This document shows, piece by piece, positions 46,523 through 55,587 of a DNA stretch of 64,000 nucleotides. The DNA comes from Natronoflexus pectinivorans. Lineage in GTDB: Bacteria > Bacteroidota > Bacteroidia > Bacteroidales > Marinilabiliaceae. The stretch is taken from assembly GCF_004345615.1 (NCBI RefSeq), contig NZ_SLWK01000005.1, positions 1 through 64,000 on the forward strand, in the 5' to 3' direction. The notes beneath the pieces were generated by a model. The model was given only the letters and a program-made list of their open reading frames with translations. It did no database searches and was not told where the DNA came from. The translations under genes were made by a program, and so were the position numbers. Within the stretch, counting starts at the first letter, position 1. Each line of letters begins with the position of its first letter.

Positions 46523-48859
46523 TTAAAATTCAATTCTATAGCTGATGTTTGGAATCATTATACCTTCGTACCTGCTCTCGATGGTTTCATCTTTTAAATG
46601 ATAATAGTGTGAATTAAACTCCTTTGCAGCCAGCATGTTCAAAATCTGTAACGACCAGACAGACGAGTAGCGGGGTCTGTTTTTCCGATAGGAAAGAGAG
46701 ACTGAAATTATTGGCATGTCGCTGTGTTGTTTATCGAATGCCAGGTTTCCGTATGTCTCCCCATAGATCACTTCGCCGGCTAGAAGGGATTCTTCCATGT
46801 TAACAGGCTCTTTACGAAGCCCTCCCATATAATTCAAACGAATACCGGCACTCAACAAGTTGTTGTTGTCTTGACCAACGACCCACTCTTTTCCGGTCAA
46901 AAAATTAATTACATAATTGCGATTAAAACGTGTATTTCGTTCAACGCCATCAGGTGTTTTGTATTTAGAATCAAACAACGATGTGGTAAAAAGATAATAA
47001 AAGCCTCTATTTAAAAACTGTTCGAAAGTAAAATCAATTCCCAAATTTCTCCCGATTCCTTTATTAACCAAATGGTCATTAAAAAAAATCTCCTCCATAA
47101 AATTCACACTTGCCAAATAACCATCAGGGGATACCGGAATATTGGTCAAGCGCTGATAATAAGGTTCAATTTGCAATCGTAAGTACGGAGACAGTCTCAT
47201 GTTCCATGAAAGAATAAAGTGTTGATTTCTCATTAAATCCAGATCTTTATTTGGCTGTTCTCCATCAATCACCACAAAGTAAAGAGGAAGCTGTTCAACG
47301 CGGCTGTGCACGCCATAAGCCATCGCTAAATTTTGATTTTCGTTGAGATGATATTTTATACCCACTCGGGGTTCTACTGAGAAGCTGTTGTTCAGTAACA
47401 ACAACTGTGTATTAATTCCCATATTCAATTCCAAATCGGGAAGTATCCTGTATGTTGATTGTGTATAAACCTGAAACAACCCTGTTTCACCCTTCCCATC
47501 AGCAAACGGAACCGGAGACGTCCCTTCTGCAAGGGCTTTTTCAATACCCACATTGTAGTATATATAGCTATAACGAAACCCCGTTCTGTTGACATGTTTA
47601 TCGGAAAAATGATGCTGTATGCGAGATTGCAACGAAACCCTGCCAGAGTGATTTTTAACTTTTGAGTACGGATTTTCTTGCAGATCGATGAAACCAAGCC
47701 TGGTTTCACTATGCGACAATCCATCTCCGGAGGTTGATATTGCTGAGCGGACAAAAGTACGAGAACCTAACCTCAGTTGGTGAGATAATCCGGTAGCATA
47801 CAGATATAGACTGGTTGACGAGTTTTCACGGTCAAAATCAGCTTTCCAATCAACACTGTCGGCTGCAACCATATCCACTCCATCAAAAGCACCAATACCC
47901 CAAAAAGTAAAAGTTCCGGAGTTTTGCGTAGGAAAAACAGACTTAAAAGCTAAATCCTGATATTTCAGAACGCCTGCATTATCGGGCAACAAAGGAGAAA
48001 CCAGTGCCATTGTTGAATATCGGTAATTCATAATATAAGAGGCCTCTTCCCCTTTTATAAAAGGCCCCTCGGTGGCAAAATCAACTCCTAATATCCCGGC
48101 CTGTAGAGTATATTCCCGTCTTTTTGAGTTCCCGGTGCGTAAATGGATGTCAAATACCCCGGAACTGGCGTTTCCATATTCAGCAGGGAAAGCACCGGTA
48201 TAAAAATCGCTGTTACCCATTATTTGATTGCTGATGGCGGTTAGCATTCCGCCACCTACTACTGAAAGATTGGCAAAATGGTTTGGATTGGGCACCTCAA
48301 CACCTTCAATTTGCCACAATAACCCGTTGGGGTTATTGCCACGTACCGAAATGCCGTTGCTGCCTACCGATGGTGTAGCCACACCGGCAAAGGATGAAGC
48401 CAATCGTGCAGGGTCATTTAACCCTCCCGCATAACGTTCGGTCTCTTCAACTGTAAATTGTCGTCCGCTCAAAGTCACCATTGAATTTTGCGGATTGTCC
48501 TTTCTGGTGGTGACAACTACCTCGGCCAATTCGGAAGATGTGGGTCTGAGATTTATCTGGAGATTAACCTCACGGCCTGAACTTACTATTAAATCATTAA
48601 CAATATAACTTTCATACCCCACCATACTTACTCTTAAAATTCTACGGCCAACAGGGACATTCAATAGCTCAAATGCTCCATGATCATTGGTGGTAGTCCC
48701 CACAACCGGATCTGAATCTTCAATAAAAACAGTACAAAAAGGTAAGGGCTCCTGTGTTGATTGATCAAACACCTGGCCTCTGATGGTTTGTGTTATGGTT
48801 TGAGAGAATGTGTTCGCAGATATTGCTGCGAAGAAAATTAAAAAAAGTACTTTCTTCAT
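46523..48859 (-). CDS. TonB-dependent receptor with carboxypeptidase-like N-terminal domain
   Basis: An outer-membrane receptor for active uptake. I start at ATG 48859 (MKKVLFLIFFAAISANTFSQ signal), not the frame start at 48904. A CarboxypepD_reg-like domain (about 21-105, IRGQVFDQSTQEPLPF) is followed by a plug (about 110-230, ISVRGNNPNGLLWQIEGVEV) and a 22-strand-type barrel ending in Phe (ISYRIEF). No SusD partner is present, so it is not a SusCD pair; substrate unknown. The 7TM-AraC regulator gene lies upstream on the same strand. Confidence 0.88.
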   Translation of the reverse strand: MKKVLFLIFFAAISANTFSQTITQTIRGQVFDQSTQEPLPFCTVFIEDSDPVVGTTTNDHGAFELLNVPVGRRILRVSMVGYESYIVNDLIVSSGREVNLQINLRPTSSELAEVVVTTRKDNPQNSMVTLSGRQFTVEETERYAGGLNDPARLASSFAGVATPSVGSNGISVRGNNPNGLLWQIEGVEVPNPNHFANLSVVGGGMLTAISNQIMGNSDFYTGAFPAEYGNASSGVFDIHLRTGNSKRREYTLQAGILGVDFATEGPFIKGEEASYIMNYRYSTMALVSPLLPDNAGVLKYQDLAFKSVFPTQNSGTFTFWGIGAFDGVDMVAADSVDWKADFDRENSSTSLYLYATGLSHQLRLGSRTFVRSAISTSGDGLSHSETRLGFIDLQENPYSKVKNHSGRVSLQSRIQHHFSDKHVNRTGFRYSYIYYNVGIEKALAEGTSPVPFADGKGETGLFQVYTQSTYRILPDLELNMGINTQLLLLNNSFSVEPRVGIKYHLNENQNLAMAYGVHSRVEQLPLYFVVIDGEQPNKDLDLMRNQHFILSWNMRLSPYLRLQIEPYYQRLTNIPVSPDGYLASVNFMEEIFFNDHLVNKGIGRNLGIDFTFEQFLNRGFYYLFTTSLFDSKYKTPDGVERNTRFNRNYVINFLTGKEWVVGQDNNNLLSAGIRLNYMGGLRKEPVNMEESLLAGEVIYGETYGNLAFDKQHSDMPIISVSLSYRKNRPRYSSVWSLQILNMLAAKEFNSHYYHLKDETIESRYEGIMIPNISYRIEF

Positions 48860-48977
48860 GGTTGTTTTAAAAAGTTGGCAACATTTAATTTGTAAAAACC
48901 ACAAAGGAACAGCAAATAACTATTGGTATCGTCCAAACGTGTATGCTTGCACCTTTTCCCCTTCTGCTAAACAGTAA

Positions 48978-50111
48978 TTATGTTTCCAATCTCTGCCTCA
49001 GAAATTGAGATGGAGTTATCCCTTTGTGCTTTTTAAACACTGCATTAAAGGACGATTTGGAATTAAACCCTGAGTCTAATGCAAGACCAAGTATGTTTAG
49101 ATGATTATTTATAGCAGAGATTGATATAAATTCATCAACTCTATACCGATTAACAAAATCATGAAAATTAACTCTCTCGTATTGATTAATAACCTGAGAT
49201 AACTGATTTGGAGAAATATTTAACAAAACGGCCAATTCACTTAATGTGAGGCGGGGGTTTAAATAAGGTTTTTGTTCTTGCATCAACTCTCCAAGATTCT
49301 TATGAATTTGCATCCCCGTTTCACTATTTAGTCCCGTTTTATAATATTTTCTCGCAATATCGTCCTCTTGCGTAATCACCACCAGATCTGATGTATCATG
49401 GCTAAAAATATTCTTTTGGCGAATTCCAAAAAAGCCCATCATTAAAATCAGAAAAACAATCATACTGTAGAATATCAGATCGGCGTTAAACGGAAAGGTA
49501 ATTCCAAATCCTTCGCGCAAGATGACAACTAAAGCGACTGTTATAAAAACGCCCCCAATACCATAGATTCCATATTTCACCCAATCAAGTGTCAATTTTT
49601 CGTCATACGAAAAATTGGCGTCAACAATTTGCCTGTGACGACTCAGCAACCGATATGCAAAAATGGGATAAAGCAAACCTGACAGAATAAATGAGATCAA
49701 CAATACACTGGAAAAAATGCTAAAATCATCTACCAATCCTTTATCTACCATTACCTTTTCGTCGGCTGAGTAAAAAAAGAAAAACCTTGACATGTAGAGG
49801 TAGGAAAAAACAAAGGGTACAAAATGAATGTAATCTGCTTTTCGTAAACTTAAATCGTTGCGCAATGAGAAACGAGAATATAGATACAAAAACGGCCCAT
49901 GCAACAGTGGGAATGGCGCTGTAATACCAACTAAATGTGGATGTGTATCCCATAATCCAAGGTAATAGAGGTGGTACCCAAGCAGATGAAACCCAATTAC
50001 CAAAACCCATATCGACAAAATTTTGTCAGGTAATGCCTTCCCTTTCTTTGTGATCAGGAGTAACCCAATAAAAAATGACATAAAAATGCCGGCAATAAAT
50101 ATTACATCCAT
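48978..50111 (-). CDS. Membrane-bound AraC-family transcriptional regulator
   Basis: 377 aa. Seven hydrophobic helices fill the first 245 residues, followed by a cytoplasmic AraC-type helix-turn-helix domain (about 285-375: LTLSELAVLLNISPNQLSQV and ALDSGFNSKSSFNAVFKKH, ending GITPSQFLR). This 7TM-plus-AraC layout is common in Bacteroidota. Being directly upstream of the TonB receptor, it probably controls that gene (inference). Confidence 0.88.
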   Translation of the reverse strand: MDVIFIAGIFMSFFIGLLLITKKGKALPDKILSIWVLVIGFHLLGYHLYYLGLWDTHPHLVGITAPFPLLHGPFLYLYSRFSLRNDLSLRKADYIHFVPFVFSYLYMSRFFFFYSADEKVMVDKGLVDDFSIFSSVLLISFILSGLLYPIFAYRLLSRHRQIVDANFSYDEKLTLDWVKYGIYGIGGVFITVALVVILREGFGITFPFNADLIFYSMIVFLILMMGFFGIRQKNIFSHDTSDLVVITQEDDIARKYYKTGLNSETGMQIHKNLGELMQEQKPYLNPRLTLSELAVLLNISPNQLSQVINQYERVNFHDFVNRYRVDEFISISAINNHLNILGLALDSGFNSKSSFNAVFKKHKGITPSQFLRQRLET

Positions 50112-50121
50112 ACAGTAGATC

Positions 50122-50772
50122 CTATGCCAATTTACTTGTTTTTCGGGCTTTGTATTTTACCGAGGGTTGATACCCGCCTGGAAATAGACGACCAATCTTC
50201 ATCTGCAACTTTTCGGAAAAAGCATCCATGGTGCTAACCCCGGCAAATTGAAAAGCCTTAACGACCAACTCGGCGGTAGCCCTGCTATCAGGGCCGGCTC
50301 TATGGTGTTGCAAATCTATGTCGTGATAATGGCATAAAGCCGCTAGTCCGTATCCAGACAACCCCTGCCACACATTTTTTGAGAAAATATAGCTGCAACT
50401 GTACATCAGTTCCGGATATTCCAGCCCATAATAATCAAGAGTTTTTCTCAGTACACTTAAATCAAAAGAAGCATTGTGTGCAATCAGCAATTGATTTTCG
50501 ATTAACGGGCGGATTTCTGGCCATAATTCACAAAAATTCGGGCTGTCAGAAACATCTTTCGGCGTTATTCTATGTACATGAATATTGTAAGGGTCAAAAA
50601 CCGGGTAACAACCCGGTTTTATCAGCCACGATTTAGTTTCCGTAACTTCAAAATTCTTCACAAAAGTGAGACCGATCTCGCATGCACTATCGCGATACCT
50701 GTCGGCTGTTTCAAAATCAATGGTGACGAAATCCACTGGTAAAATCAGATTAAATGTAAAAAAAAGGGACAC
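50122..50772 (-). CDS. DnaQ-like 3'-5' exonuclease
   Basis: 216 aa with an epsilon-type DEDDh exonuclease fold: Exo I DFETAD (about residue 19), Exo II NASFDLSVL, Exo III HRAGPDSRATAEL with the catalytic His. A 30-residue tail ends in basic residues (KYKARKTSK). It could be a stand-alone repair exonuclease; not the replicative subunit by context. 10 nt before the AraC-type gene, so possibly one transcript. Confidence 0.85.
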   Translation of the reverse strand: MSLFFTFNLILPVDFVTIDFETADRYRDSACEIGLTFVKNFEVTETKSWLIKPGCYPVFDPYNIHVHRITPKDVSDSPNFCELWPEIRPLIENQLLIAHNASFDLSVLRKTLDYYGLEYPELMYSCSYIFSKNVWQGLSGYGLAALCHYHDIDLQHHRAGPDSRATAELVVKAFQFAGVSTMDAFSEKLQMKIGRLFPGGYQPSVKYKARKTSKLA

Positions 50773-50804
50773 CCCTGTTTTCGAAAAACGATGCTGAAAG
50801 TCTC

Positions 50805-51362
50805 TTAATGGTGATGATGATCATGTGCATCTTTAGCTTCTTTGTAGGTTTTATTGGTGGTTCCTTTTGCATGCTCAGGTGGCCCGTACAGAGTATAAAG
50901 TTTCAGATCGACATCGCCAGTATTTTCAACTTTATGCCAGTAACCTGCCGGAATCATAATTGCCCAATCGTCCTCTACCTCTTGTCTGAATGTTAACTCG
51001 CCTTCAGATTTCCCCATCCAAACCACTGCTTCTCCCTGTTCAATGCGAATAAACTGGTCATGGTCTTCATGAATTTCGAGATCAATTACCTCACCCGGCT
51101 TTAAAGACATAAACACCAACTGCATATATTTACCAGTCCAGTTGGCTGAACGGTAACTATCATTGACCAAAGTGGCAGCCTCTATATCAAAAGCCCAGGG
51201 CTCTCCTCCCAAGTCAACATCAAAATCAACATCAGAAACAGGTATTTCAGCGACAACAGGAGTTGTGATTCCTGTTGTTTCCTGGCCTCCCGAGCCGGAT
51301 TGACAGGAAAACGACATCACCACCAGCGGTAATGTTAAAAGTAAGATAAATTTCTTTTTCAT
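50805..51362 (-). CDS. Cupin lipoprotein with a natural His tail
   Basis: 185 aa; lipobox SFSC with Cys20. A single cupin barrel: motif 1 includes EIHEDHDQFIRIEQGE (about 96-111) and motif 2 IPAGYWHKVENTGD (about 137-150), giving His/Glu metal ligands. The C-terminus ends DAHDHHHH, a natural metal-binding tail. Likely a periplasmic or surface metal-binding or small-molecule-binding protein; no reaction is assigned. Confidence 0.78.
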   Translation of the reverse strand: MKKKFILLLTLPLVVMSFSCQSGSGGQETTGITTPVVAEIPVSDVDFDVDLGGEPWAFDIEAATLVNDSYRSANWTGKYMQLVFMSLKPGEVIDLEIHEDHDQFIRIEQGEAVVWMGKSEGELTFRQEVEDDWAIMIPAGYWHKVENTGDVDLKLYTLYGPPEHAKGTTNKTYKEAKDAHDHHHH

Positions 51363-51783
51363 AACTGTCAGGTTTTTGATTTGTATGCCGAAAGTTAGTG
51401 AAAATCATGTGCCTATCAACATTATTCCCAAATAAAAATAATCATCAGGTGAGTTTACGCGTAATACGATAAAAACAAAAGATAGATAAAAATTACAGGT
51501 TGTTGATTTTTATTATCAAAACCTATAGTTCAGACTTGTAATTTAAAAATCCATGTTTATAACTTGCTTTTGCATCCCGGTTGGTTGCAAAAATTTTATT
51601 TTAACACCCTCATTTCCATTCATTAGCCTCTCACCAAGAAAGTGTTTGTAATGAATTGAATTTTAAGTATTGATGTTATTTTGAGATAGCAATACTGCAT
51701 CAGCAATATGGTTAAAATGCCCATTCAGTCTATGACAACCTCTAGTTTTTCTCTGATTAAAAGGCTAAATCCCCCAGAATAAA
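51363..51783. other. Divergent intergenic region cupin / yqaA
   Basis: About 420 bp, AT-rich. Nothing coding or structural is supportable except the -7 element next to yqaA (see 51784). Confidence 0.4.
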
Positions 51784-51791
51784 TATCTTTG
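51784..51791 (+). promoter_or_regulatory. -7 element directly before yqaA (leaderless?)
   Basis: TATCTTTG fits TAnnTTTG and ends 5 bases before the ATG at 51796, so transcription would begin at or next to the start codon. No -33 TTG is at the expected distance, which lowers confidence. Confidence 0.4.
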
Positions 51792-51795
51792 CCGG

Positions 51796-52239
51796 ATGTT
51801 TACAGAATTGGGATATCTCGCACTCTTTGCAGCCAGTTTCCTGGCTGCAACTATTTTACCGTTTAGCTCCGAAGCCGTTTTATCAGGGATGTTGGTGGCC
51901 GGATTTGATCCATACGTTAGTTTAGTTGTGGCCACCATTGGCAATTGGTTGGGGGGCATGTCATCTTACTACATCGGATGGCTCGGAAAGTGGCATTGGA
52001 TTGAGAAATACCTGAGAATTCCTCAAAAAGAGATAGAGAAAGTTCATGCCAAAATAAAAGGCAAAGAAGGCTGGGTAGCCTTCTTTACCTGGTTGCCCGG
52101 TATAGGTGATCCAATAGCTGTTGTTTTGGGACTTATTAAAAGTCGCGTAATCCCAACTGCAATCTGGATGTTTATAGGAAAAGCATTGCGCTACGCAGTA
52201 TGGGGATACCTCACATTAAAAGCTATGGAACTTTTTTAA
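51796..52239 (+). CDS. yqaA: YqaA-type DedA-like membrane protein
   Basis: 147 aa, three to four helices. Family features: FAASFLAATILPFSSEAVL at the N-terminus, NWLGGMSSYYIGWLG, and FFTWLPGIGDPIAVVLGL, the YqaA form of the SNARE-associated/DedA fold. DedA proteins are linked to lipid carrier or membrane homeostasis; the role of YqaA itself is unsettled. Convergent with the small gene at 52245 with 5 nt between. Confidence 0.85.
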   Translation: MFTELGYLALFAASFLAATILPFSSEAVLSGMLVAGFDPYVSLVVATIGNWLGGMSSYYIGWLGKWHWIEKYLRIPQKEIEKVHAKIKGKEGWVAFFTWLPGIGDPIAVVLGLIKSRVIPTAIWMFIGKALRYAVWGYLTLKAMELF

Positions 52240-52244
52240 TCCGG

Positions 52245-52520
52245 TTACTCCTTTTTCTTACCGGACACCACTTTGAAAACAATTAATCCTGCTACTACGG
52301 CGATTACAATAATACCAATTACCATACCGGTATTGTTGCTTTTCTCAGCAGCCACATAATCATCATCAGAGTAGAGAATGGGGTCCATGTCATCAATTGA
52401 CAAAGTGTCAGGCGCTACGGTTTCATATTCATAGTCATATTGCGCCATTACGTTGTTAACTGTTCCGGCACCCATGGCCAGAATAATTGCCATTGCAATA
52501 ATCATCCAAAATTTTCTCAT
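52245..52520 (-). CDS. Small single-pass membrane protein
   Basis: 91 aa: signal peptide (1-25, ending VMAQ), an acidic Tyr/Asp-rich extracytoplasmic segment (about 26-60), one helix (GMVIGIIVIAVVAGLIVF) and a short basic tail SGKKKE. Type I topology. Not a recognised family. A -7 element TATATTTG (52549-52542, minus) at the very end of the glycosyltransferase gene predicts a leader of about 16 nt, so it may be transcribed separately. Confidence 0.6.
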   Translation of the reverse strand: MRKFWMIIAMAIILAMGAGTVNNVMAQYDYEYETVAPDTLSIDDMDPILYSDDDYVAAEKSNNTGMVIGIIVIAVVAGLIVFKVVSGKKKE

Positions 52521-52549
52521 AATCGCATTGTTTTATTGTTACAAATATA

Positions 52550-54577
52550 CTAATATTCAGTTAGTTCTAAAAACAATTCTCTTGCCGGCATCCAAGATGG
52601 CTGTATTTTCAGGCACTTCTTTATCTCATCAAGTGCTTCGGCTTGTCGGTTAAGGGCTATCAGGTATTCTGCTTTCAGGGTGTATGCGGGGAGGTATTTT
52701 TTATTATACCCTGTTAGTCGATTCAACAAATTTAAAGCCATTTCCGGATTTCCAAGAGCGAAACTAATCCTTGCGTATTCCATCAAAGCCGGTTCAAATG
52801 TTGGGTGGATTTCCAATGCCATATCCAGCGCATTAATTGCCGAGTGGTAATCTCCTAACTGATGTCGGGCTCTTGCCAGATTTAGCCAGGCACCTTCCAA
52901 TCCGGGGTGGACATCGGTTGCCAGGTTCAAAAGAGAGTCTGCCAAGAAAAAGTCCCGTTCCTTTAACGCTTTCCAACCCAGGTAATCATACAAAGTCTCT
53001 CTTTTCAATACCACGCAAACCGGCATCCCATCCACATATACTTTGTGAATGGTTTCAGAAGGTGGCCATTGTTTGGGGCTCAAGTTAAATGCGTGTAAAT
53101 ATGTCGCTGAAAAAATGGCATAGTCCCAATTTTCAAAGCTGCGGTTATACCAACTGGTCTGACGATGTTCTTTTAACCTGTCGTTGTTTCTGAAAAACCA
53201 TGCCGTTTCAAAGTTGGATGCTATAATCAGATCTTCTTCCCCGGTTTCGTTTATGTAGTCGTTTAGCCACTCTGCAGCTGGCCTGATGGTATGAAAATAA
53301 TAATCTGCCTCGTATTTACCGAATGCTCCTTTATAGCCTCCTGTTAGCTGATTAAAATAGAGGTATTGGAATGGATGATTAAGGGCCATAAATTTTATGG
53401 GATGGATCATGGATATTAATAAAAGAGCTGCCACAACAGCTCTGGCTGTTATGGCTTTCCTGATTTTCAGGAATTGCCACAATCGGCTTATGCCGATGGC
53501 CGAAAGCACCACCATGGGAGGATAAATAAACAATACATGCCGCCAGCCTCCGTAAACATTCGATTCTTTAAAAATGATATACAGAAGGGGAAAGAAGATT
53601 GTAAATACTATGAATCCAAAAAACAATCGTTTTTTGGATGATTTCCAAAAACCTGAGAAAAAGAATAATAAAAATCCTGCTAAAACCGGAAAGGTGATGC
53701 TTATAAGCATCATCCATGGAAGATAGAACCAGGGAAGCATATCAGACCAGATCATCTCTCCCATAAAAAGTTGCCTGATGGTAACCGGATAAGCTTCCAT
53801 CAGCAGATGAGAAATGATCGGGTGCTTAATTGGATTCATCAGAGCAAAAGGCCAGAAAAGTAGTCCCAACAAATACCCTGATATGGCAACCCATAGTGTT
53901 TTAACCCATAATGAGTGGCGCACCCCGGATGTTGTCCTGTTTAATAAATAGCCATGGATAAGCATCAGAAAAGTAATCAGAAAAAGCCATCCAATCAGGA
54001 TCAGGCCGGGAGGTCTGATGCTGATGGTAAAAGCAATGGTCAACATCATCGATATTAAGGTCTTTTTTGATACAGAAGGCCATTCTTTCATCCATCTGAT
54101 CAAAAAATATATGCCGGCAATGTATCCCAAAGCAAACGGAACATCTTTCAAATTATTAAAACTGTGACCAATTAACCGGGGAGACAGAACGCAAAGTAAA
54201 ACAGCAAAGAAGGCAGCACGCCATCCACCAAGAGTGAAGGCTAAAAGGACAATGAAAAGAAAAATCAGCCAACCGGCTACTGCATTCATTAAATGCCTGA
54301 TAGTGAAAATGTCATCAATGTTAAATATTCTGGCAACCAGAGATGCCGCATTATCAAACCCTTGACCATAATATTTCAGATTTGTCACCGGCGTATGAAG
54401 GGCAGTGGTATCGCTGCCACAAGAGTAATACCAGTTTACCACAGCTTCGGCTTGATTGAGATGGAAATATTCATCGCCGGATATACCGGCATCCAAAGCC
54501 ATCACCAGCATTGCCGGCAATGAAATTGCCAGGAATGCTTTGGTAAGGTACTTGAATATTTTATCCTCATTTATCAT
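52550..54577 (-). CDS. GT-C membrane glycosyltransferase with C-terminal TPRs
   Basis: 675 aa. About eleven helices in the first 400 residues, with the acidic GT-C motif DEYFHLNQAE near residue 35 in the first external loop, as in dolichyl/undecaprenyl-phosphate-sugar-dependent transferases (GT39/GT83, ArnT-like). The last 140 residues are tetratricopeptide repeats (GAWLNLARARHQLGDYHSAI and two or three more), an unusual addition. The GT2 gene 11 nt upstream would make its lipid-linked sugar donor. Acceptor unknown. Confidence 0.75.
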   Translation of the reverse strand: MINEDKIFKYLTKAFLAISLPAMLVMALDAGISGDEYFHLNQAEAVVNWYYSCGSDTTALHTPVTNLKYYGQGFDNAASLVARIFNIDDIFTIRHLMNAVAGWLIFLFIVLLAFTLGGWRAAFFAVLLCVLSPRLIGHSFNNLKDVPFALGYIAGIYFLIRWMKEWPSVSKKTLISMMLTIAFTISIRPPGLILIGWLFLITFLMLIHGYLLNRTTSGVRHSLWVKTLWVAISGYLLGLLFWPFALMNPIKHPIISHLLMEAYPVTIRQLFMGEMIWSDMLPWFYLPWMMLISITFPVLAGFLLFFFSGFWKSSKKRLFFGFIVFTIFFPLLYIIFKESNVYGGWRHVLFIYPPMVVLSAIGISRLWQFLKIRKAITARAVVAALLLISMIHPIKFMALNHPFQYLYFNQLTGGYKGAFGKYEADYYFHTIRPAAEWLNDYINETGEEDLIIASNFETAWFFRNNDRLKEHRQTSWYNRSFENWDYAIFSATYLHAFNLSPKQWPPSETIHKVYVDGMPVCVVLKRETLYDYLGWKALKERDFFLADSLLNLATDVHPGLEGAWLNLARARHQLGDYHSAINALDMALEIHPTFEPALMEYARISFALGNPEMALNLLNRLTGYNKKYLPAYTLKAEYLIALNRQAEALDEIKKCLKIQPSWMPARELFLELTEY

Positions 54578-54588
54578 TCGTTTCTCAA

Positions 54589-55503
54589 TCAGAAATACTT
54601 TTTACGGATGAAATATATGGGTCTGTCCTGACTCTCTTTGTAGGTTCTGTAAATATATTCGCCTAAAACACCTAAAAAAGTTAGTTGTATGGATCCTAAA
54701 AAATAGATGCTTATCATGGTCGAAGACCAACCCAATGGCGCCCATCCTGTTATTTTTGATACCAGAACATGAATTCCTGCCAACAGAAAAATAAAAACAC
54801 CGGTTAAACCCAACCATAAACAGGCTCTTAATGGGAATTTTGAGAAAGAGAAAACGGCATCGGCTGCTAGTCCAAAGAGATCTGTCAGAGACATTTTCGA
54901 TTCTCCTGATGCGCGTTCCTGGCGTTCATAACTGATGCTGGTTTGCCTGAAACCAATGTAGCTTCTGAGACCCGGTATGTATCGGGTTTTCTCTTTCATG
55001 GTGAGCAGGGCATCCAAAGCTTGTCGGTTGATCATTGAAAAATGACCCGTGTTTTCAATTTGGCTTAATCCGCTGGCTTCAGTAAAAATCCGGTGGAATA
55101 ATTTGGTCATCCATCGTCTTCTTTTATCATCTTTTCTGGCATCGCGAAAGCCGTTAACCACATCAAACTGCCCATCCTTTAGCTTCTCGTGCATTTGGGA
55201 AAGTAACTCGGGGGGATCCTGCAAATCAGAATCCATTAATGCAATATATTCACCTGTGGCATGCTCCAGTCCTGCTGTTATGGCTGCCTGATGACCAAAA
55301 TTACGTGAAAATTCTATGATTTTTATCCTGTTGTCAGCAGCTCTTTGCTCATGAAGTATCTCCAAAGTTCTGTCCCTACTGCCATCATCCACGAATATAA
55401 TTTCATATGCCTGATCCATCTCCTGCATAGAAGATTTAATTCTGTCGAGTAGTTTCGGCAGAATCAGTTCTTCATTGTAAACCGGAATAACTATTGAAAT
55501 CAT
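54589..55503 (-). CDS. GT2 polyprenyl-phosphate sugar transferase (GtrB/DPM1-like)
   Basis: 304 aa. GT-A fold with IPVYNEELILPKLL at the N-terminus, FVDDGSRDRT (nucleotide/metal) and DSDLQDPPELL (DXD-type), then two C-terminal helices (about 235-257 and 270-292). This is the layout of enzymes that load glucose or mannose onto undecaprenyl phosphate. It precedes the GT-C gene by 11 nt, forming a two-step glycosylation pair. Confidence 0.88.
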   Translation of the reverse strand: MISIVIPVYNEELILPKLLDRIKSSMQEMDQAYEIIFVDDGSRDRTLEILHEQRAADNRIKIIEFSRNFGHQAAITAGLEHATGEYIALMDSDLQDPPELLSQMHEKLKDGQFDVVNGFRDARKDDKRRRWMTKLFHRIFTEASGLSQIENTGHFSMINRQALDALLTMKEKTRYIPGLRSYIGFRQTSISYERQERASGESKMSLTDLFGLAADAVFSFSKFPLRACLWLGLTGVFIFLLAGIHVLVSKITGWAPLGWSSTMISIYFLGSIQLTFLGVLGEYIYRTYKESQDRPIYFIRKKYF

Positions 55504-55587
55504 AGCAGTATATTATATGTTATACTTTTGCGTTGGTCTTTAACCCTGAATTAATTTCATCAGGATTGAGTATCACTTTCAGGGGTT

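Noticed and set aside
50805-50822. HHHH tail of the cupin as a cloning tag or vector contamination
   Set aside because: Only four His within a DAHDHHHH context in natural surrounding sequence; such tails occur in metal-binding proteins.
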